This document shows, in pieces, positions 61,852 to 64,000 of a stretch of 64,000 nt of DNA (its first letter is position 1; every line of letters begins with the position of its first letter). This stretch comes from Robiginitalea sp. SC105 (GTDB lineage: Bacteria > Bacteroidota > Bacteroidia > Flavobacteriales > Flavobacteriaceae). The stretch lies in NCBI RefSeq assembly GCF_014243345.1, contig NZ_JACLZF010000001.1, forward strand, positions 1,972,682 to 2,036,681, given 5' to 3'. The notes beneath the pieces were generated by a model that made no database searches, was not told the origin of the DNA, and saw only the letters and a program-made list of their open reading frames with translations. Both the position numbers and the translations under genes were made by a program.

Positions 61852-63369
61852 TTACTGCTGCGGCATGCGCTCCAGCAGGCCCTGTGGCAACTCAATTTCC
61901 TTGTCGAGGACCATGTTGTTGCCCAGGGGGGTGAACATCCGGTTGTCCGTAAAGGTTTCAAATGGGCGTTCCGGTATCCAGCTCCGTTTGGCGGCTACCC
62001 CGGTGATTTCCTGTATGGCCCTGGCCAGCAGCGGCTCGTTGGCATCCCCAAGCACGCCCATGTTCCCCAGGTCCTCCCGGAGTTCGATCTCCGGTGCAAA
62101 GCCTGCCGTATAGTCAAAGAAACCATCCGCATTTTCATTCCTGCCCACCAGGGGCTGGATGGCCCAGGCATTTTCCGGGTCGATCTGGTTTACCCGGCTG
62201 GGGCTATAGATAAAGGGGGCGCCGGGCCGGCCGGGATCGTCTACCATGGTCAGGGAAAATTCGTTTTTCCCGGTGGTGGTCGTGCCAATCTGGATGACCT
62301 CGATGTACGGGTCCAGGCCATTGATGACCAATTCGCTGGCCGAAGCCGTACTGCGGGTGGTCAGGATATAGACCCGTTGCAGATTCAGCGTATTGATGGG
62401 GGTTCCCGCCCCGGTCTGGGAGGCGAAATAATCGTTTAATGCAGTGGCATCGTCCCGGGTAAAGGCCTCCTGTATCTTGTCGTTCCAGCGCTGGCGCAGG
62501 TAGAGGTCGTTGGTCTTTTTGCCGTAGATCATGCTGGAGAGCAGGCGGGAGGAGTTTACCGATCCCCCGCTGTTGTAGCGCAGGTCGAGCACCAGGTCGG
62601 TCACCCCGTCCGCCACCAAGCTGCCGAAGGCGTTGTTGAGGTCCTCGTCGTACTCGTTGGTAAATCCGTTGTACATCAGGTACCCGATCTTATCGGCCCC
62701 GATCTCAAAAGATTTGACGATATAGACCGGGTTTTCGGACAGGTTTTCCTCCTTGGTCAGGGTAACTTCCTTATTGTTGGGTACGGGGTCGCCCCCGTTG
62801 TAGTCGGCCATCATCAGGGTGTAGGTCGCATTGTCGCCAAAGAGCAGCCCGGCATAGTTCCCGCCGTTGAGCATGGTGCCGTCCACGCCCACGAAGATTT
62901 CGCCCCGCTCGATATCGGCGGTCGCTGCATTGGAACCACTGACGATATAACGGACCACGCCAAAGATGGGATCCGTGTCGTCCAGCTGGTTGTTGCCGTT
63001 GGCATCGTCGAATATCAGTCCGAACTCCAGGCCGTTGCTGCGGGAAATCCCTGCCAGGTTCTGGGTCAGCTCGGTGTAATCGTCACTGTAAAAACTAAAC
63101 CGGTCCTCTACAAATCGCAGCCGGTTGTCAAAAAAAGCCTCCGGACCGGTCTCCGAGGCGAGGAATTCGCTGTATTCGGCATCGGTGGCAAACCTGTCGT
63201 CAGCCAGGTCGGCTACATCCCCCTGCCAGAAATACCAGAGGTTCATGGCCTGCCACATAAAATTTTGGACGTTGACATCGGCAGTGGTACCGGGGGGGGT
63301 AGGGCCATCGTCATCTTTGCTGCAGGAGAGCACAAGAAGGCCGGCCAGCAGGTACACTAACTTTTTCAT
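61852..63369 (-). CDS. S41-family (C-terminal processing type) peptidase lipoprotein
   Basis: 505 aa from the ATG at 63369; a TTG two codons upstream is rejected. The lipobox VLSC gives Cys16 and is followed by SKDDDGP. The N-terminal helical part and a PDZ-like domain (about 100-200) precede the tail-specific protease core: DLRYNSGGSVNSSRLL, then the catalytic Ser in STASASELVI with Lys 25 residues later in TTTGKNEF, the spacing of the CtpA Ser-Lys pair. It probably cleaves exported or misfolded proteins at the envelope. It is leftward and divergent from the sigma gene. Confidence 0.9.
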   Translation of the reverse strand: MKKLVYLLAGLLVLSCSKDDDGPTPPGTTADVNVQNFMWQAMNLWYFWQGDVADLADDRFATDAEYSEFLASETGPEAFFDNRLRFVEDRFSFYSDDYTELTQNLAGISRSNGLEFGLIFDDANGNNQLDDTDPIFGVVRYIVSGSNAATADIERGEIFVGVDGTMLNGGNYAGLLFGDNATYTLMMADYNGGDPVPNNKEVTLTKEENLSENPVYIVKSFEIGADKIGYLMYNGFTNEYDEDLNNAFGSLVADGVTDLVLDLRYNSGGSVNSSRLLSSMIYGKKTNDLYLRQRWNDKIQEAFTRDDATALNDYFASQTGAGTPINTLNLQRVYILTTRSTASASELVINGLDPYIEVIQIGTTTTGKNEFSLTMVDDPGRPGAPFIYSPSRVNQIDPENAWAIQPLVGRNENADGFFDYTAGFAPEIELREDLGNMGVLGDANEPLLARAIQEITGVAAKRSWIPERPFETFTDNRMFTPLGNNMVLDKEIELPQGLLERMPQQ

Positions 63370-63423
63370 GGTCAATTTTCTTTTTTAATATTTGGAGCAA
63401 AGACCGTTCCAAAAAAACGGCCC

Positions 63424-63431
63424 TATCTTTG
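63424..63431 (+). promoter_or_regulatory. Isolated -7 element (TATCTTTG)
   Basis: Exact TAnnTTTG match 171 bp upstream of the sigma ATG, without a TTTG at the -33 distance. It could drive a long leader for the sigma gene or be chance. Confidence 0.3.
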
Positions 63432-63522
63432 CAAAAGCACTGAGAAATAACGCGTTAAACCCTTTTAATCAGTAGTCTTACGTTTCAAAAATATAGACAA
63501 CTCCACGAATAAAAAATTTTTT

Positions 63523-63548
63523 GTAACAAATTTCGTCCTCTTTCGTCT
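63523..63548 (+). promoter_or_regulatory. Candidate ECF-type promoter (GTAAC, 16 nt, CGTCT)
   Basis: GTAAC at 63523-63527 and CGTCT at 63544-63548 lie 54 bp upstream of the ECF sigma ATG. The AAC/CGTC pair at 16-17 nt is the general ECF promoter pattern, so autoregulation by the downstream sigma factor is plausible. Confidence 0.4.
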
Positions 63549-63601
63549 TCCTGTTGAAAAGCAATGACAAATTGGTAACAACCGCCACCGACCGATCGAT
63601 A

Positions 63602-64000
63602 ATGACACAAGCTGAGTTCTTGCAAATCGTAATGCCCTTTAAGGATAAGTTGTACCGGGTAGCCAAACGGCTGCTGATCTCGTCCGAAGAGGCCGAGGAT
63701 GCCACCCAGGAAGTCCTGATGAAGCTCTGGGCGGGCAAGAAGAAAATGGGCCGGTACAAGAACGTCGAGGCTTTTGCAATGACCATGACCAAGAATTTTT
63801 GCCTGGACCGGCTCAAGTCCAAGCAGTCGGGAAACCTGAAACTGGTGCACAGCAATTATGCCGACAAGGGGGCATCCTCCCTGCAGAAGCAGGTGGAAGC
63901 CCGGGACAGTGTTTCCCTGGTGGAACGGATCATGGACGATTTGCCCGAGCAGCAGCGACTGATCCTCCAGTTGCGCGACGTGGAGTCGTACGAGTATGAG
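63602..64000 (+). CDS. ECF-type RNA polymerase sigma factor (3' truncated by window edge)
   Basis: 133 codons are visible from the ATG at 63602, with no stop before the window end. Region 2 is complete (MPFKDKLYRVAKRLLISSEEAEDATQEVLMKLW, then FAMTMTKNFCLDRLKSK) and region 4 begins with LPEQQRLILQLRDVESYEYE. Only the helix-turn-helix end is missing. Anti-sigma and target genes would lie beyond the right edge. It differs from the sigma factor at 30870 in both sequence and upstream motif, so the two probably read different promoters. Confidence 0.9.
   Translation, partial: MTQAEFLQIVMPFKDKLYRVAKRLLISSEEAEDATQEVLMKLWAGKKKMGRYKNVEAFAMTMTKNFCLDRLKSKQSGNLKLVHSNYADKGASSLQKQVEARDSVSLVERIMDDLPEQQRLILQLRDVESYEYE

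Noticed and set aside
63455-63480. TTAAACC...GTCTTA upstream of the right-edge sigma gene as a copy of the motif before the other ECF operon
   Set aside because: The half-sites differ and the spacing is shorter (13 against 15 nt), so it is not the same promoter type.
63511-63522. Six A followed by six T as a regulatory palindrome
   Set aside because: A simple A/T run gives a trivial palindrome and the region is AT-rich upstream of a promoter.
1-64000. Search for defence systems, CRISPR arrays, mobile elements, tRNA or rRNA
   Set aside because: No repeat array, transposase, integrase, restriction or toxin-antitoxin genes and no tRNA-like cloverleaf were recognised; the region reads as core chromosome.

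Overview
The window looks like ordinary chromosome of a high-GC marine flavobacterium (Bacteroidota); gene content and base composition are closest to what I know of Robiginitalea, but that genus call is inference. Support comes from flavobacterial families (DUF4199, DUF5777, DUF6263-like, Spy-like partners of ECF sigma factors), many lipoproteins and signal peptides beginning MKK, no Shine-Dalgarno signal decisive at the starts examined, and repeated matches to the Bacteroidota promoter (TTTG, about 19 nt, TAnnTTTG). I see no tRNA, rRNA, CRISPR array, insertion sequence, integrase or phage gene. Fifty-three protein genes are called; the first is cut by the left edge and the last by the right edge.

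Layout. 1-9105: a truncated multidomain dehydrogenase/PKD/cytochrome c protein, then a leftward run of exported hydrolases (class C beta-lactamase-like lipoprotein, M1 peptidase, HExxH lipoprotein, M28 peptidase), a TMEM175-type K+ channel and a TolB-like propeller protein. 9150-14681: trehalose synthesis (TPS-TPP fusion) divergent from a GH15 hydrolase, followed by a PLP decarboxylase. 14798-22740: a leftward beta-oxidation block (acyl-CoA dehydrogenase, thiolase, HAD/ECH fusion, MarR regulator) with a perfect 24-bp palindrome at the MarR promoter, then an acyl-CoA synthetase. 22879-28757: small lipoprotein, DinB protein, PurL and an RNA m5C methyltransferase.

28818-31418: an Asp-box lipoprotein and a sigma/anti-sigma/Spy-like regulatory trio. 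31479-36675: MsbA-type exporter, phosphohexomutase, glycosyltransferase and DUF4199. 36842-48166: ribosomal protein L31B, a GlmU-like sugar nucleotidyltransferase, MtaB, a small GNAT protein, an alpha/beta hydrolase, a lytic transglycosylase, cardiolipin synthase, two envelope proteins, L34 and CarB. 48255-50955: a cysteine-cluster protein and a heme-lipoprotein/YceI/DUF5777 group. 50966-55092: the oxidative pentose phosphate genes gnd, zwf and pgl plus a small membrane protein. 55099-61812: RmuC and a divergent vitamin-B12 uptake locus (ABC transporter leftward; cobalamin riboswitch and TonB receptor rightward). 61852-64000: an S41 peptidase lipoprotein and the start of an ECF sigma gene.

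I do not see a clearly new multi-gene system. The items most worth checking are the MarR palindrome overlapping its promoter, a possible terminator-ended small RNA or attenuator at 40228-40322, the ECF trio with a duplicated cytosolic motif in its anti-sigma protein, and the one-sided placement of the B12 riboswitch.
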